Shown piece by piece: positions 15,187 to 24,405 of a stretch of 33,226 nucleotides of DNA. The stretch comes from Elusimicrobia bacterium CG03_land_8_20_14_0_80_50_18 (lineage in GTDB: Bacteria > CG03): NCBI GenBank assembly GCA_002780705.1, contig PEUP01000014.1, positions 327-33,552 of the forward strand. Reading direction: 5' to 3'. Numbering within the stretch: position 1 is the stretch's first letter; every line of letters begins with the position of its first letter. Position numbers and translations under genes: made by a program. Under the pieces are notes generated by a model. The model was not told the origin of the DNA, did not search any database, and saw only the letters and a list, made by a program, of their open reading frames with translations.

Positions 15187-16316
15187 GACAGGTACCCCGC
15201 ATTGATCTTCACATATTCCTCGCTGAAATCAGTTGTGGCGAAAACACATTCTCCGCCTCCGGCGGCAAGATCGACCTTAAAGGACACTTCCTGTTTTCTG
15301 AGAAGGCCGCGCAGGTTTTTGTCGTTAAACCGCAAAGGCCCGCCGCGGTAGACAGGAGTGCCGCATATATACACGGAGAGCTTTTCCGTATTCATGGACA
15401 CGCGCGAAGCGCCGGTTCTGGAAAGTATCCTTCCCCAGTTCGGACTCTCACCGTTAAATGCCGTTTTGATAAGCGGCGAGGCGGCGAGGAAATCCGCGAG
15501 CTGTCTGGCCTCGGCTTCACTCCTCGCCCCGGTGACATGCACCTCTATGATTTTCTTTCTGCCTTCTCCGTCACTTATAATCTTAGCGGCTATTTCCCCG
15601 CAAACCGCGGCAAGGTCTTTTCTGAATCTGGATTCGGGAATTGTTTTCTTCATGGACGAAATGAGAAAAACAGAATCATTTGTTGACATCTCCCCGTCCA
15701 CCGACATTCTGTTGAAAACATCCGCCTCTTCCCTGAAAATTTTTTTCATGCCGGGCGCCAAACGCGCGTCCGTGAGAATAAAACAGAGGAAGGTCGCCAT
15801 ATCAGGATTTATCATGCCCGAACCCTTGGCGCAAGCCCAGAAATTACCGAAGGAAGAAATCTTCCTGACGGTGTCGGTTGTCATGATGCTGTCGGCAAAA
15901 TCCGTTGGCGAGCAGGGATTTTTCAGAAAGTTTTCCCGCAGGTCGCTTATGCCCTTTTTCATTTTAGCCACAGGAAGAAAAGCGCCTATGACTCCGGTGG
16001 AGGCCACAAGCACCTCATCCGTTTTCACACCGAAACTGCGGGCGGTAAATGAGCAGATGTTCAAAGCGTCCCTGAAACCCCGTTTGCCCGTGGCGGCGTT
16101 CGCGCATTTTGAATTGGCCACCAGCGCGTATCCGGATGGCAGATGTTTCCGGCTTATGATAACGGGCGCGGCGGCAAAACGGTTTCTGGTAAAAACAGCC
16201 GCCGCTTTGAACCCCCCCGGGCAGAATATGACGCCGAGATCCTTCCCTTCTTTCTTCATACCGCAGGCTCGGCCGCCTATCTGGAAACCGTCGGGAAAAT
16301 ATGTTTTTGAGCTCAC
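15183..16316 (-). CDS. argJ: Glutamate N-acetyltransferase / amino-acid acetyltransferase ArgJ
   Basis: Transfers acetyl from N-acetylornithine to glutamate in the cyclic arginine pathway, sometimes also using acetyl-CoA. The 377 residues carry 'AKGSGMINPDMATFL' (163-177). The Ala174/Thr175 bond is the conserved self-cleavage site that yields the alpha and beta chains, with T175 as nucleophile. 'VASTGVIGAFLP' (104-115) forms the oxyanion region, and 'GESPNWGRI' lies in the beta chain. The 'NSKCANAATG' segment (68-77) differs from the usual NSGNANACTG. The start is GTG in a GTGA overlap with argC. Whether it is mono- or bifunctional cannot be read from sequence. Confidence 0.95.
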   Translation of the reverse strand: MSSKTYFPDGFQIGGRACGMKKEGKDLGVIFCPGGFKAAAVFTRNRFAAAPVIISRKHLPSGYALVANSKCANAATGKRGFRDALNICSFTARSFGVKTDEVLVASTGVIGAFLPVAKMKKGISDLRENFLKNPCSPTDFADSIMTTDTVRKISSFGNFWACAKGSGMINPDMATFLCFILTDARLAPGMKKIFREEADVFNRMSVDGEMSTNDSVFLISSMKKTIPESRFRKDLAAVCGEIAAKIISDGEGRKKIIEVHVTGARSEAEARQLADFLAASPLIKTAFNGESPNWGRILSRTGASRVSMNTEKLSVYICGTPVYRGGPLRFNDKNLRGLLRKQEVSFKVDLAAGGGECVFATTDFSEEYVKINAGYLS

Positions 16317-17320
16317 AGGGCGGTCTCCTCGTCAAAACCAAAAGCTATGTTCATGTTCTGGACCGCCTGGCCCGAAGCGCCTTTCACCAGATTATCTATC
16401 GCCGAGGTCACAATGAGCAGGCCCGCCTTCCTGTCAACAGCGATGCCGATGCGGGCGTTGTTGGTGCCTGTGACATCTTTGGTAGCGGGCTGTTCGCCCG
16501 GCGGCAGCACGAGAACAAATTTTTCGTCTTTGTAAAATTTTTTATATGCCGCGACGACAGTTTCCGCGCGAAGAGGCGTTTTCATCCTCATGTAAACCGT
16601 GGCGAGCATTCCCCTGTCCTGCGGAATCAGGTGAGGAACAAATGTGAGGCCCGCCTCTTTCCCCGAAAGAAGCAGGATTTCCTCTTCCATTTCGCTCTGA
16701 TGCCGGTGCTCCGCCACCTTATAAGCCCTGCAGGAGGCGTTGGCGTTGCAGTACAGATACTCGGCCGCCAGCTTTTTACCCGCCCCCGATATGCCGCTTT
16801 TGGCGTCCACTATTATATTTTTCTCCTCAGTCAGCCGGTCGAGCAGCGCGGGCAGAATCGCCAGGAGCGCCGCTGTCGGATAACAGCCCGGATTGGCGAT
16901 CAAACGGGCGCCTTTTATTTTTTCTCTGTTGAATTCGCACAAACCGTAAACGGCCTTGGAAAGCGCTCCCGGAAAGGGATGGACGGCTTCGTAGGTTTTT
17001 CTGTAAACACCGGCGTTTTTCAGCCTGAAATCGGCGCTGAGGTCTATGACGGTTTTCCCTTTTTCATAAAATCTCATGGCTGTCGGCGCCGCTTCGGTGT
17101 GCGGCAGGCACAGAAAAACCGCGTCGCTGTCATCTATGACGGCAGCTGTCAGTTTTTCGGTGACAAGGCCGCTGCGGGAGGCCTTCTGTATGTCGGATAT
17201 CTTCACACCCGGGCTGCGGGAAAGAAGATGTTTCACGGACACCCCGGGATGCCTCAAAAGTATCCTCAGGAGTTCTTCTCCCGTAAAACCCGTCACCCCC
17301 GCTATTGAGACCTTTATCAT
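16313..17320 (-). CDS. argC: N-acetyl-gamma-glutamyl-phosphate reductase
   Basis: NADPH-dependent reduction of N-acetylglutamyl phosphate to the semialdehyde, the third step of arginine synthesis. The 335 residues start with the nucleotide-binding 'VSIAGVTGFTGEELLRIL'. They continue with 'DLSADFRL' (93-100) and the catalytic cysteine C146 in 'NPGCYPTAA', followed by 'SGISGAGK' and 'EHRHQSEM'. It overlaps both neighbours by four bases. argB, argD and later arginine genes are not in the window. Confidence 0.97.
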   Translation of the reverse strand: MIKVSIAGVTGFTGEELLRILLRHPGVSVKHLLSRSPGVKISDIQKASRSGLVTEKLTAAVIDDSDAVFLCLPHTEAAPTAMRFYEKGKTVIDLSADFRLKNAGVYRKTYEAVHPFPGALSKAVYGLCEFNREKIKGARLIANPGCYPTAALLAILPALLDRLTEEKNIIVDAKSGISGAGKKLAAEYLYCNANASCRAYKVAEHRHQSEMEEEILLLSGKEAGLTFVPHLIPQDRGMLATVYMRMKTPLRAETVVAAYKKFYKDEKFVLVLPPGEQPATKDVTGTNNARIGIAVDRKAGLLIVTSAIDNLVKGASGQAVQNMNIAFGFDEETAL

Positions 17321-17844
17321 ATCAGTGCGATGGCGGCGCGCAGAAATAAGGCCGCCGCGCCAAGCGTGAAAATCACTATAGCCGGAGCGGCAAAGACAGC
17401 AAGGGCGCCGACGGAAGAAAGCCTGTAGTGAAACATCAGGACTTTAACCTTCAGCGCGAAACTCCAGACATAAATCATAACGGCCAACAGGGCGAACGCC
17501 CCCGGAAACGCGGCGAAAAGCGTGCCGGAGAGTATCCGGGCCGCCGGTAAGAAAAGAAAAGGCAGCTCCGCGAAGGGCAGCAGCCGGAACAAATCCGTCA
17601 CCGCTCCTCTGCCGCCGGCGGCATGAGCGAAAAAATGAAGCATCGCCGCGGCGCTGATCCATCCGAATAAAATGAACGGCAGAAGAAGAACAAAATCGGC
17701 AGAGGCAAAACCGAAGGCCGTGAACTGGAAAAAGCGGCAGGCTGTAAAAAAAATCGCCGAGTCCGCGAACGAATCGCGGCAGTCGTCCGCGTCCCATGAG
17801 ACAGAGGGTGAGAAAATGAGTGAATAAAAATTTGCCGTCGTCAT
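17317..17844 (-). CDS. Yip1-domain-like integral membrane protein
   Basis: 175 residues with about five hydrophobic segments. The pattern 'FGWISAAAMLHFFAHAAGGRGAVTDLFRLLPFAELPFLF' (about 60-98), followed by a polar 'ALKVKVLMFHYRLSSVGALAVFAAPAI' near the C-terminus, matches the Yip1/DUF1282 type (helix with LHF..A.GG, then a helix before A..lll). Function in bacteria is poorly known. It overlaps sppA and argC by four bases each, so it belongs to this operon. Assignment rests on pattern only. Confidence 0.65.
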   Translation of the reverse strand: MTTANFYSLIFSPSVSWDADDCRDSFADSAIFFTACRFFQFTAFGFASADFVLLLPFILFGWISAAAMLHFFAHAAGGRGAVTDLFRLLPFAELPFLFLPAARILSGTLFAAFPGAFALLAVMIYVWSFALKVKVLMFHYRLSSVGALAVFAAPAIVIFTLGAAALFLRAAIALI

Positions 17845-18767
17845 AACAGCAGTTTCCTGAAAAATTCCGGCAGCGCGAACGAAGAGCTCTGCGGCACCTC
17901 CGGAACAATTCCTAAAAACCTCTCCATTGGCGTCCTTCCCTCCACTATTTTAACAGGCCCCTTGATCCCCGCCATCGCCTTGGCGGCGTCAATGGCGGCG
18001 TTGAGATTACCGCTTTTGTCAGCAAGACCGTTTTTCATGGCCTGCGCGCCGGTAAACACCTGACCCTGGGCCAGCGCTTTGAGTTTTTCCATGGGGATAT
18101 TCCGTCCGTCCGCCACAGTTTTTAAGAACTGGCCGTAAGCGTCGTCTATCATTTCCTGCAGGAGCTCTCTCTCCTCGCCGGTCATCTCCCTGTAATAAGC
18201 GCCCATGTCCTTGTATTTGCCGCTTTTAACAACATCCGGCTTTATCCCTATCTTTTCAAGCAGTTCCTCCCAGTTTGAAGAGCCCATTATAACACCGATT
18301 GAGCCCGTGATCGTGCCGGGGTTGAGATAGATCGCGTCAGCGACGGAGGCTATGTAATAACCGCCGGATGCGGCGACATCGCCGAGCGAAGCCACTACCG
18401 GGATACCCTCTTCTTTGCATTTCATTATCTCTTCCACGATTTCCTGACAGGCGCCGATGGTTCCGCCCGGAGAATTTATCCTGAGGACAATGGCCCGCAC
18501 CTTTTCCTTTCTGAGAAACGATATCTGTTCCACCCACCTGTCACTGCCCCGCAGGCTGAACAGAGTACTGCCGCCGGGCGGGACAACGGTTATCATACCA
18601 TAAATCTTGACAAGGCCTATTTTGTCTTTCCCCGCGAAGGCCGGAGACTCATCGTGTTCACGCCACTGGCTGAAAAGCGCAGCGAGCACGGAGGCCAGCA
18701 GCAGGAAAAGGAAAGCGTAACTCAGCAGCCTTTCGCCTGGTTTAATGGGAGATGTTTCAGTTGCCAT
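17841..18767 (-). CDS. sppA: Signal peptide peptidase SppA (short form)
   Basis: Membrane-bound serine protease that clears signal-peptide remnants. One N-terminal transmembrane helix ('LLSYAFLFLLLASVLAALF') is followed by a single SppA/ClpP-like domain. The nucleophile serine is in 'GDVAASGGYYIA' (S134 from my start). The general-base lysine is in 'SGKYKDMG' (K186), 52 residues on, as in the Bacillus enzyme. 'INSPGG' (98-103) is the oxyanion strand. The track starts at ATG 18779; ATG 18767 is preferred because the best promoter candidates lie so close that the upstream ATG would be at or before the mRNA start. Neither start has a strong ribosome site. It leads the eleven-gene minus-strand run. 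Confidence 0.9.
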   Translation of the reverse strand: MATETSPIKPGERLLSYAFLFLLLASVLAALFSQWREHDESPAFAGKDKIGLVKIYGMITVVPPGGSTLFSLRGSDRWVEQISFLRKEKVRAIVLRINSPGGTIGACQEIVEEIMKCKEEGIPVVASLGDVAASGGYYIASVADAIYLNPGTITGSIGVIMGSSNWEELLEKIGIKPDVVKSGKYKDMGAYYREMTGEERELLQEMIDDAYGQFLKTVADGRNIPMEKLKALAQGQVFTGAQAMKNGLADKSGNLNAAIDAAKAMAGIKGPVKIVEGRTPMERFLGIVPEVPQSSSFALPEFFRKLLL

Positions 18768-18790
18768 AATATGCACCATTCTACGAAACT

Positions 18791-18819
18791 ATTTTACTTT
18801 TTGCAACTTATTTGTTAAA
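18791..18819 (-). promoter_or_regulatory. Probable promoter of the sppA-yip1-arg-glyA-wec run
   Basis: TTTAAC (18819-18814), a 17-base spacer and TAAAAT (18796-18791) lie upstream of sppA. A second candidate is TTGCAA with TAGAAT, 17 bases apart, slightly downstream. Either gives a very short leader for ATG 18767. The 50-base gap must also hold the divergent tRNA promoter. Confidence 0.5.
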
Positions 18820-18821
18820 TC
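18793..18821 (+). promoter_or_regulatory. Possible promoter of tRNA-Leu, divergent from sppA
   Basis: TTTACT (18793-18798), 17 bases, then TAAATC (18816-18821) end eight bases before the tRNA. The boxes overlap the sppA promoter on the other strand. The -10 match is weak. Confidence 0.35.
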
Positions 18822-18829
18822 ATAAGCCG

Positions 18830-18911
18830 GCCGGAGTGGTGAAACTGGCAGACACGCATGGCTTAGGACCATGTGCCTCAGGGCTTGGAGGTTCGAGTCC
18901 TCTCTCCGGCA
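18830..18911 (+). tRNA. tRNA-Leu, anticodon UAG
   Basis: Full class II cloverleaf. The acceptor GCCGGAG pairs with CTCCGGC and the discriminator is A. The D arm closes GTG/CAC. The anticodon stem CATGG/CCATG encloses CTTAGGA, giving anticodon TAG (reads CUA/CUN leucine codons). A long variable arm (GCCTCAGGGC folds) and T arm GGAGG-TTCGAGT-CCTCT complete it. The 3' CCA is not encoded (AAAAC follows), so a CCA-adding enzyme is needed. It sits at the divergent boundary before tig. Confidence 0.96.
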
Positions 18912-18997
18912 AAACTGTGTATTTGTTTGCAGGAGCGGCAGATTTTGGAACACGCGGGCCGTAATTCGAGCCGCGAAAACATAACGGAGGTTATTAA

Positions 18998-20197
18998 GTG
19001 GAAGGCGTAAAAATTTCGGAAAAAAGCAAAACAGTAAAACAGTTGAATTTCATAATAGATGAGCAGAGCGCCGCCGCGTCGCGAAAACACGCGCTTCAGC
19101 GTATAGGCAGATCAGTGCGGATAGAAGGTTTCCGCTCGGGTAAAGCTCCTGCCGCTCTCATAGAAAAGAATTTCGGCGAGGACATCAAAAACGCCCGGGA
19201 GAGCTATCTTCTGTCCGACAAAGTCTATAAGGCATGTGACGAGCATAAAATAATCCCGGTCGCGCCGGCCAAACTCACCGAATTCAAATGGGACGGGGAT
19301 ATGCCCGTAAAATTCTCAGTGGAAGTGGAAGTAATGCCCGAATTTGATGTGAGCGGCTACAAAAAAATAAGCATCAAGGAACCGGCGACTGCCGTAAGCG
19401 GCGAGGAAGCGGAGAAAGCCCTGCAAAGCCTCCGGGAAAAGGCCTTCTCACTGGAAAAAACAGAACTCTCAAAAGCCGAAAAAGGCATGTTCATCAAATA
19501 TGACCTTGAGGTGACGCACAACGGAGAAGTCCTGAAAAAAATGAGCAGGAAGAATCTCACGGCTGAGCTGGATGAGAAGAAGATATTTCCGCCTCTCTGG
19601 CCGGCCATACTTAAGCTCAAAAAAGGTGAGGCAGGGGATATTAAATTCACCGCGGATAAAGACTTTAAGCCCGCGGAATTCGCCGGAAAGGAATTGGGCT
19701 ACCGCACACTCATCACCGAAATCCTTGAGAAAAAGCTCCCTGAGCTCGATAACAGTTTCGCTTCGCTTTTCGGGGCAAAAGATCTCGGAGAGCTCCGGGA
19801 ATCGCTCAAAAAACGCATGGCCCTGGAAAAAGAAGCGGAGAAACACAGGAGCGTGAGGGAGCAGATATCCGCGGCTCTGCTGAAAAAAAATAATTTTGAG
19901 CTGCCCGCGTCCCTGGTAGAACAGGAAAAAAAATCATTGAGTGAACATTTGAGTAAACAGTACCCCGGTGAAGACCTAAAAAATTTCCAGGCTCAGATAG
20001 AGAAAACAGCCAACGAGAATCTGAGGATATCTCTGATCCTCGGAAAAATCGCGGAAAAGGAAAAAATAACGGTTACGGAAGAAGAAATGAAAGAGAAGCT
20101 CGGAAAAAATTATTCGCCGAAACACGGTGGAATGAAAGAGGCGATGTTGACTGACAAAATTTTTGATTTTATAATAGGGGAGGGTAATATAAAATGA
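18998..20197 (+). CDS. tig: Trigger factor
   Basis: Ribosome-bound chaperone and peptidyl-prolyl isomerase that meets nascent chains. 399 residues, slightly short of the usual 420-450. The N-terminal ribosome-binding loop is 'GFRSGKAP' (44-51; the consensus is GFRxGKxP). The middle PPIase region (about 150-235) is compact and poorly conserved, and the C-terminal part is a long charged helical domain. The start is GTG, with ACGGAGG seven bases upstream. It overlaps clpP by four bases. Transcription may begin at the tRNA promoter, 87 bases upstream, or at a site I cannot see. Confidence 0.95.
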   Translation: MEGVKISEKSKTVKQLNFIIDEQSAAASRKHALQRIGRSVRIEGFRSGKAPAALIEKNFGEDIKNARESYLLSDKVYKACDEHKIIPVAPAKLTEFKWDGDMPVKFSVEVEVMPEFDVSGYKKISIKEPATAVSGEEAEKALQSLREKAFSLEKTELSKAEKGMFIKYDLEVTHNGEVLKKMSRKNLTAELDEKKIFPPLWPAILKLKKGEAGDIKFTADKDFKPAEFAGKELGYRTLITEILEKKLPELDNSFASLFGAKDLGELRESLKKRMALEKEAEKHRSVREQISAALLKKNNFELPASLVEQEKKSLSEHLSKQYPGEDLKNFQAQIEKTANENLRISLILGKIAEKEKITVTEEEMKEKLGKNYSPKHGGMKEAMLTDKIFDFIIGEGNIK

Positions 20198-20790
20198 ACG
20201 CTCACTCAATGCTCATTCCCATGGTGGTGGAGGCAAGCAGCCGGGGCGAAAGGGCCTACGATATTTTTTCGCGCCTGCTCAAGGAAAGAATAATATTTCT
20301 CGGCTCGCCCATTGACGACGGCGTGGCTAATCTCATCATAGCCCAGCTGTTATTCCTTGAATCACAGGATAAGGAAAAAGAAATTTCAATATACATCAAC
20401 AATCCCGGCGGCATCGTCACCAGCGGGCTCGCTATTCTGGACACGATGAACTTCATACACAATCCAATCGCCACATACTGCCTCGGACAGGCGGCATCCA
20501 TGGCGGCTGTGATACTCGCCTGCGGCATTAAAGGCAAACGCCGGGCTCTGCCCAACGCCCGGATAATGATACACCAGCCTCTGGGCGGGGTACAGGGCCA
20601 GGCGACCGACATAGGTATCCAGGCCAAAGAAATACTCCGGATGAAACAGCATCTGAACGAGATACTCGCCAGAGCCACAGGCCACGACATTGACAAAATA
20701 GAAGAAGACACGGAGAGAGATTATTTTATGACAGCCGACGAGGCTCTCGCCTACGGTATTGTCGATGAAGTGATCAAAGACAGGAAGTGA
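20194..20790 (+). CDS. clpP: ATP-dependent Clp protease proteolytic subunit
   Basis: Serine protease forming the tetradecameric chamber fed by a Clp AAA+ unfoldase. 198 residues. The catalytic triad is S102 in 'GQAASMAA', H127 in 'MIHQPLGG' and D176 in 'ERDYFM'. 'NNPGG' (69-73) forms the oxyanion segment. The ATG overlaps the tig stop (ATGA), and its own stop is followed by the lon ribosome site. The usual downstream clpX is missing, so its unfoldase must be encoded elsewhere; the mcsAB genes hint at ClpC. Confidence 0.98.
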   Translation: MNAHSMLIPMVVEASSRGERAYDIFSRLLKERIIFLGSPIDDGVANLIIAQLLFLESQDKEKEISIYINNPGGIVTSGLAILDTMNFIHNPIATYCLGQAASMAAVILACGIKGKRRALPNARIMIHQPLGGVQGQATDIGIQAKEILRMKQHLNEILARATGHDIDKIEEDTERDYFMTADEALAYGIVDEVIKDRK

Positions 20791-20792
20791 CC

Positions 20793-20797
20793 GGAGG
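20793..20797 (+). promoter_or_regulatory. Ribosome binding site fixing the lon start
   Basis: GGAGG lies seven bases before ATG 20805. The track's GTG at 20787 overlaps the clpP stop but has no such site and adds six residues not expected in Lon. Confidence 0.8.
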
Positions 20798-20804
20798 TTA
20801 TAGC

Positions 20805-23186
20805 ATGATTTACACAGACATACCGGTGATAGCGGTAAAGGACACAGTTATTCTTCCCTTCAACAGAATGCCTATTTTTGTGGGCAGGGAAAAATCAAAG
20901 AAAGCGCTTGAAAAAGCCATGGAGGGAGACAAATACATCTTTTTCACCGCTCAGAAAAATCCCAAAAAAGATGACCCCCAGTTCGCTGATATTTACAGCG
21001 TGGGCTGCGTGGGCAAGATACTCCAGTCAATCAAGGATAATTCCGGAGGATATAAGATACTGATCGAAGGGATTGAGCGCGCTACACTTGAATCCCTTTC
21101 CGACAGCGACGGCCCGTGGACGGGAAACATCACAGCTCTGCCCCTCAAATTGCCGGTGTCCCCGAAGACAGACGCTCTTTTTGAGGCGCTGATAGGCGAG
21201 TTTAAGAAATACAGCGAACTGGCCGGAAAAATACCGAAAGAGATCATAGATGACATACTTTCCATAAACGAGCCGGCAAAAATAATATACCTGATTATCG
21301 GCTATATGCCCGTGCGATTGGCGGAAAAACAGAAGCTGCTTGAGAACAACAACCCCGGTGACCTGGTGATGAAACTCATAAAAATGCTCGTTTCCGAGCG
21401 GGAATTCATGCTGGTGAAAAAAGACATACACGAGAAAGTGCACAGCAAGATACAGAAAAATCAGCGTGAATATTTCCTCTCTGAAGAAATGAAGACGATT
21501 GAACAGGAGCTGAATAAAAACAGTCCGAACAAAGAATACGCGGATTACCTGAAGAAAATTAAAGAAGCCGGAATGCCCGGGGCGGCGAAAAAACAGGTGG
21601 AAGAAGAGCTTGACAGACTGTCAAAGATGATGCCCTATTCCCCCGAATCCACGGTTGTGCGCACCTACATAGACTGGATGATATCCATGCCATGGAACAA
21701 AAAAACCACGGACAACATGAGCATTGACAATGTGCAGAAGGTGCTTGAGGCCGAGCACTGGGGCCTCAAAAAATCAAAAGAAAGGGTGCTTGAATATCTG
21801 GCCGTTTGTAAATTGAACAAGAAGATAAAGGGCCCCATTCTATGTTTCACCGGCCCCCCCGGCACGGGAAAAACTTCCTTTGCCCGCTCCATAGCGCGAT
21901 CCATGGAAAGAGAATTTGTCAGGATTTCGCTGGGCGGGGTGAGAGATGAGGCCGAGATACGCGGCCACCGCAGAACATACATAGGTTCAATGCCCGGCAA
22001 GATAATACAGTCACTTAGGAAAGCGGGCTCAAAGAACCCTGTTTTCCTGATAGACGAGATAGACAAGATCGGACAGGATTTCCGGGGCGACCCTTCCTCG
22101 GCGCTGCTTGAGGTGCTGGACCCCGAACAGAACAACAGCTTCTCCGACCATTATCTTGACACTCCCTTTGACCTCTCCGATATAATGTTCATCACCACGG
22201 CCAACACCACCTACACGATCATACCCGCGCTGAAGGACAGAATGGAAATCATAGAGTTTCCCAGCTACACCCAGCCGGAAAAGATGGGCATAGCCAAGAA
22301 TTTCCTCATACCGAAACAGATAAAGGAAAACGGACTGACAAACTATAATATCTCGTTCACTGATTCGGCTGTCGAGTACCTGATAGACTCTTACACACAG
22401 GAGGCCGGCGTCAGAAACCTTGAGAGACAGATAGCGACGGTGCTGAGGAAAACAGCCAGAAAACTTGTTCAGAAAAAATTAAAAAGCCCCGTTAAAATAG
22501 ATCATCAAATCGTGCGGGAGCTCCTCGGATACGAAAAACACAGGCATGATGAGGGCAAGGTGAACAGTGTCGGCATCGTCTGCGGCCTGGCCTGGACAGA
22601 GGTCGGCGGAGAAGTGATAAGCGTTGAGACCGTGCTCATGAAGGGAAAAGGAAACCTCATACTGACCGGACAGCTCGGCGAGATCATGAAGGAATCCGCC
22701 CAGGCGGCGGTTTCATATCTGCGGGCGAACGCGAAAAAGCTTGGAATACCCGAGAACTTCATGAAAAACAGCGATGTCCACATACATGTCCCCGAGGGAG
22801 CCATACCCAAAGACGGCCCTTCCGCGGGCATCACGATAGCGATATCGCTTGTGTCGGCTATCCTCAAACAACCGGTCAGAAAAGACCTGGCCATGACGGG
22901 AGAGATAACGCTTTCCGGAAGGGTGCTGCCCATAGGCGGGCTGAAAGAAAAAGCTCTCGCGGCGTTCCGGGAAAAAATCAAAACCATTATCATCCCTGAC
23001 AAGAACAAAGCCGAGGTGGAGGAATTCTCCGATAATGTAAAGAAAGGCCTTGACATCATAGCTGTGAAAACAATAGACGAGGTCATAAAAGCGGCCATAG
23101 ACAGGCCGGCAAGGCCGAAGAAAAAAGCTGAACCCGAATCGACGGGACCGGAAAAAGTAAAAGCCTCGGCCCACGCCAGGGCATAA
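20805..23186 (+). CDS. lon: ATP-dependent protease Lon (LonA)
   Basis: Homohexameric AAA+ serine protease degrading misfolded and regulatory proteins. 793 residues from ATG 20805. The N-terminal LON substrate domain opens 'IPVIAVKDTVILPFNRMPIFVGR'. Walker A is 'GPPGTGKT' (350-357) and Walker B is 'VFLIDEIDKIG' (about 413). The proteolytic dyad is S673 in 'PKDGPSAGI' and K714 in 'GGLKEK', near the E. coli positions 679 and 722. The C-terminus ends in a charged, lysine/proline-rich tail ('PARPKKKAEPESTGPEKVK'). It completes a tig-clpP-lon set without clpX. Confidence 0.97.
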   Translation: MIYTDIPVIAVKDTVILPFNRMPIFVGREKSKKALEKAMEGDKYIFFTAQKNPKKDDPQFADIYSVGCVGKILQSIKDNSGGYKILIEGIERATLESLSDSDGPWTGNITALPLKLPVSPKTDALFEALIGEFKKYSELAGKIPKEIIDDILSINEPAKIIYLIIGYMPVRLAEKQKLLENNNPGDLVMKLIKMLVSEREFMLVKKDIHEKVHSKIQKNQREYFLSEEMKTIEQELNKNSPNKEYADYLKKIKEAGMPGAAKKQVEEELDRLSKMMPYSPESTVVRTYIDWMISMPWNKKTTDNMSIDNVQKVLEAEHWGLKKSKERVLEYLAVCKLNKKIKGPILCFTGPPGTGKTSFARSIARSMEREFVRISLGGVRDEAEIRGHRRTYIGSMPGKIIQSLRKAGSKNPVFLIDEIDKIGQDFRGDPSSALLEVLDPEQNNSFSDHYLDTPFDLSDIMFITTANTTYTIIPALKDRMEIIEFPSYTQPEKMGIAKNFLIPKQIKENGLTNYNISFTDSAVEYLIDSYTQEAGVRNLERQIATVLRKTARKLVQKKLKSPVKIDHQIVRELLGYEKHRHDEGKVNSVGIVCGLAWTEVGGEVISVETVLMKGKGNLILTGQLGEIMKESAQAAVSYLRANAKKLGIPENFMKNSDVHIHVPEGAIPKDGPSAGITIAISLVSAILKQPVRKDLAMTGEITLSGRVLPIGGLKEKALAAFREKIKTIIIPDKNKAEVEEFSDNVKKGLDIIAVKTIDEVIKAAIDRPARPKKKAEPESTGPEKVKASAHARA

Positions 23187-23190
23187 GTAA

Positions 23191-23217
23191 TGCAGGAGGG
23201 ACTTTCCAGTCCCGATA
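23191..23217 (+). repeat. Single GTAG-type (REP-like) palindromic repeat
   Basis: TGCAGGAGGGACTTTCCAGTCCCGATA has the same head, loop and tail as the 10711-10770 pair, in plus orientation. The stem GGGACT/AGTCCC is perfect; the head reads GCAG rather than GTAG. It fills half of the 50-base gap between lon and the aminotransferase gene. Confidence 0.8.
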
Positions 23218-23236
23218 ATAAAAAAGGAGCAAGTTA

Positions 23237-24373
23237 ATGAAAAAGGAAATCCTGTTTTCACCGGGGCCCACAAATGTGCCCTCGGAGATCCTGTTGGAAG
23301 GCGCGAAAAGGACCATCCACCACCGCACCAAAGCTTTCACGGCAATGCTGGAAAAGGCGGAAAAAGGCCTGGCCGGAGCTTTTGACACCAAGGGCGATGT
23401 TTACATTCTCACTTCTTCCGGAAGCGGCGGGATGGAGACGGCTGTCGTCAATTTTCTATCCCGCAACGACAATGTGCTAATACTCAACACCGGAGCTTTC
23501 GGCAGAAGATGGGCCAATATAGTGAAGGCCTACGGCATTATGGCGGATGTGCTGGAATATCCGTGGGGAGAGTCCTTTAAGCTGCGGGATGTGGAAGCAA
23601 AGCTCAAGGATAAAAAATATAAAGCCGTCCTCTGCCAGCTGGGAGAAACCTCAACTGGAACCGTCAACGACATCAAAGCCCTCGGCGGCATAATGCCCAA
23701 GGACACTCTTCTCATCGTTGATGCCGTAAGCAGCCTGATGACGGAAGAATTCCACATGGACAAATGGAATGTGGATATCTGTGTGAGCGGCTCGCAGAAA
23801 GGCCTTATGATGCCTCCGGGACTCGCTTTCATCGCTTTGCGAAAAGGCCTTGATGCAGAACTGGGCAAAGGTGATCTGCCGAGTTTTTATTTTTCGCTCG
23901 TACATGCGAAAGCTTCCAGAGAAAAAGGCCAGACGCCCTGGACGCCGGCCGTCAACCTAATCTACCAGCTCAACAAGGCGCTTGAGATGCTTAAAGAAGA
24001 GGGTCTGGACAATGTCATCCAGCGCCACAAAGACATGGCCTCCATCGCCCGCAAAACAGTCGTTGAAATGGGCCTGGAACTTTTTTCGTCGGCCCCTTCA
24101 AACGGCATCACGGCTGTCAAAGTGCCGGAGGGAATGGACGGTTCAAAACTCATAGAGCACATCTGTGAAAAATACGGTGTGAGATTCGCCAACGGCCAGA
24201 GGGAATACAAGGGAAAAATCATCAGGATAGCGCACATGGGTTATGTGACTGTCCCCGATATACTCATGGCTCTAAACTGCCTGTGGCTGGGGCTCAAAAA
24301 ATACGGCTTTAAAGCCCGCCCGGGCGCGATCATCACCGCTCTTGAAACCGCCGCCGGGCTGGACAACAAATAA
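23237..24373 (+). CDS. Class V aminotransferase, alanine--glyoxylate / serine--pyruvate type
   Basis: Cytosolic PLP enzyme of 378 residues. The opening 'LFSPGPTNVPSEIL' with 'HHRTKAF' (28-34) is typical of the AGT/SPT group. 'TSSGSGGMETAVVNF' binds the cofactor phosphate. 'VDAVSSLMTEEFHMDKWNVDICVSGSQKGLM' (about 161-191) carries the PLP lysine in SGSQKG. In many bacteria such enzymes work with SerA in serine synthesis, but serA is not adjacent. The exact substrate pair is open. AAAAAGGAGCAAG precedes the ATG. It faces the DUF2344 gene convergently with only 32 bases between stops and no clear terminator. Confidence 0.9.
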   Translation: MKKEILFSPGPTNVPSEILLEGAKRTIHHRTKAFTAMLEKAEKGLAGAFDTKGDVYILTSSGSGGMETAVVNFLSRNDNVLILNTGAFGRRWANIVKAYGIMADVLEYPWGESFKLRDVEAKLKDKKYKAVLCQLGETSTGTVNDIKALGGIMPKDTLLIVDAVSSLMTEEFHMDKWNVDICVSGSQKGLMMPPGLAFIALRKGLDAELGKGDLPSFYFSLVHAKASREKGQTPWTPAVNLIYQLNKALEMLKEEGLDNVIQRHKDMASIARKTVVEMGLELFSSAPSNGITAVKVPEGMDGSKLIEHICEKYGVRFANGQREYKGKIIRIAHMGYVTVPDILMALNCLWLGLKKYGFKARPGAIITALETAAGLDNK

Positions 24374-24405
24374 ACTCAGTAGAAGCAGCATCCGCCGCGC
24401 TCGCG

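Noticed and set aside
20787-20804. Upstream GTG start for Lon
   Set aside because: GGAGG is correctly spaced only for ATG 20805, and Lon proteins begin at about that point.
24374-24405. Terminator between the convergent aminotransferase and DUF2344 genes
   Set aside because: The 32-base gap shows no convincing hairpin with a T-run on either strand.
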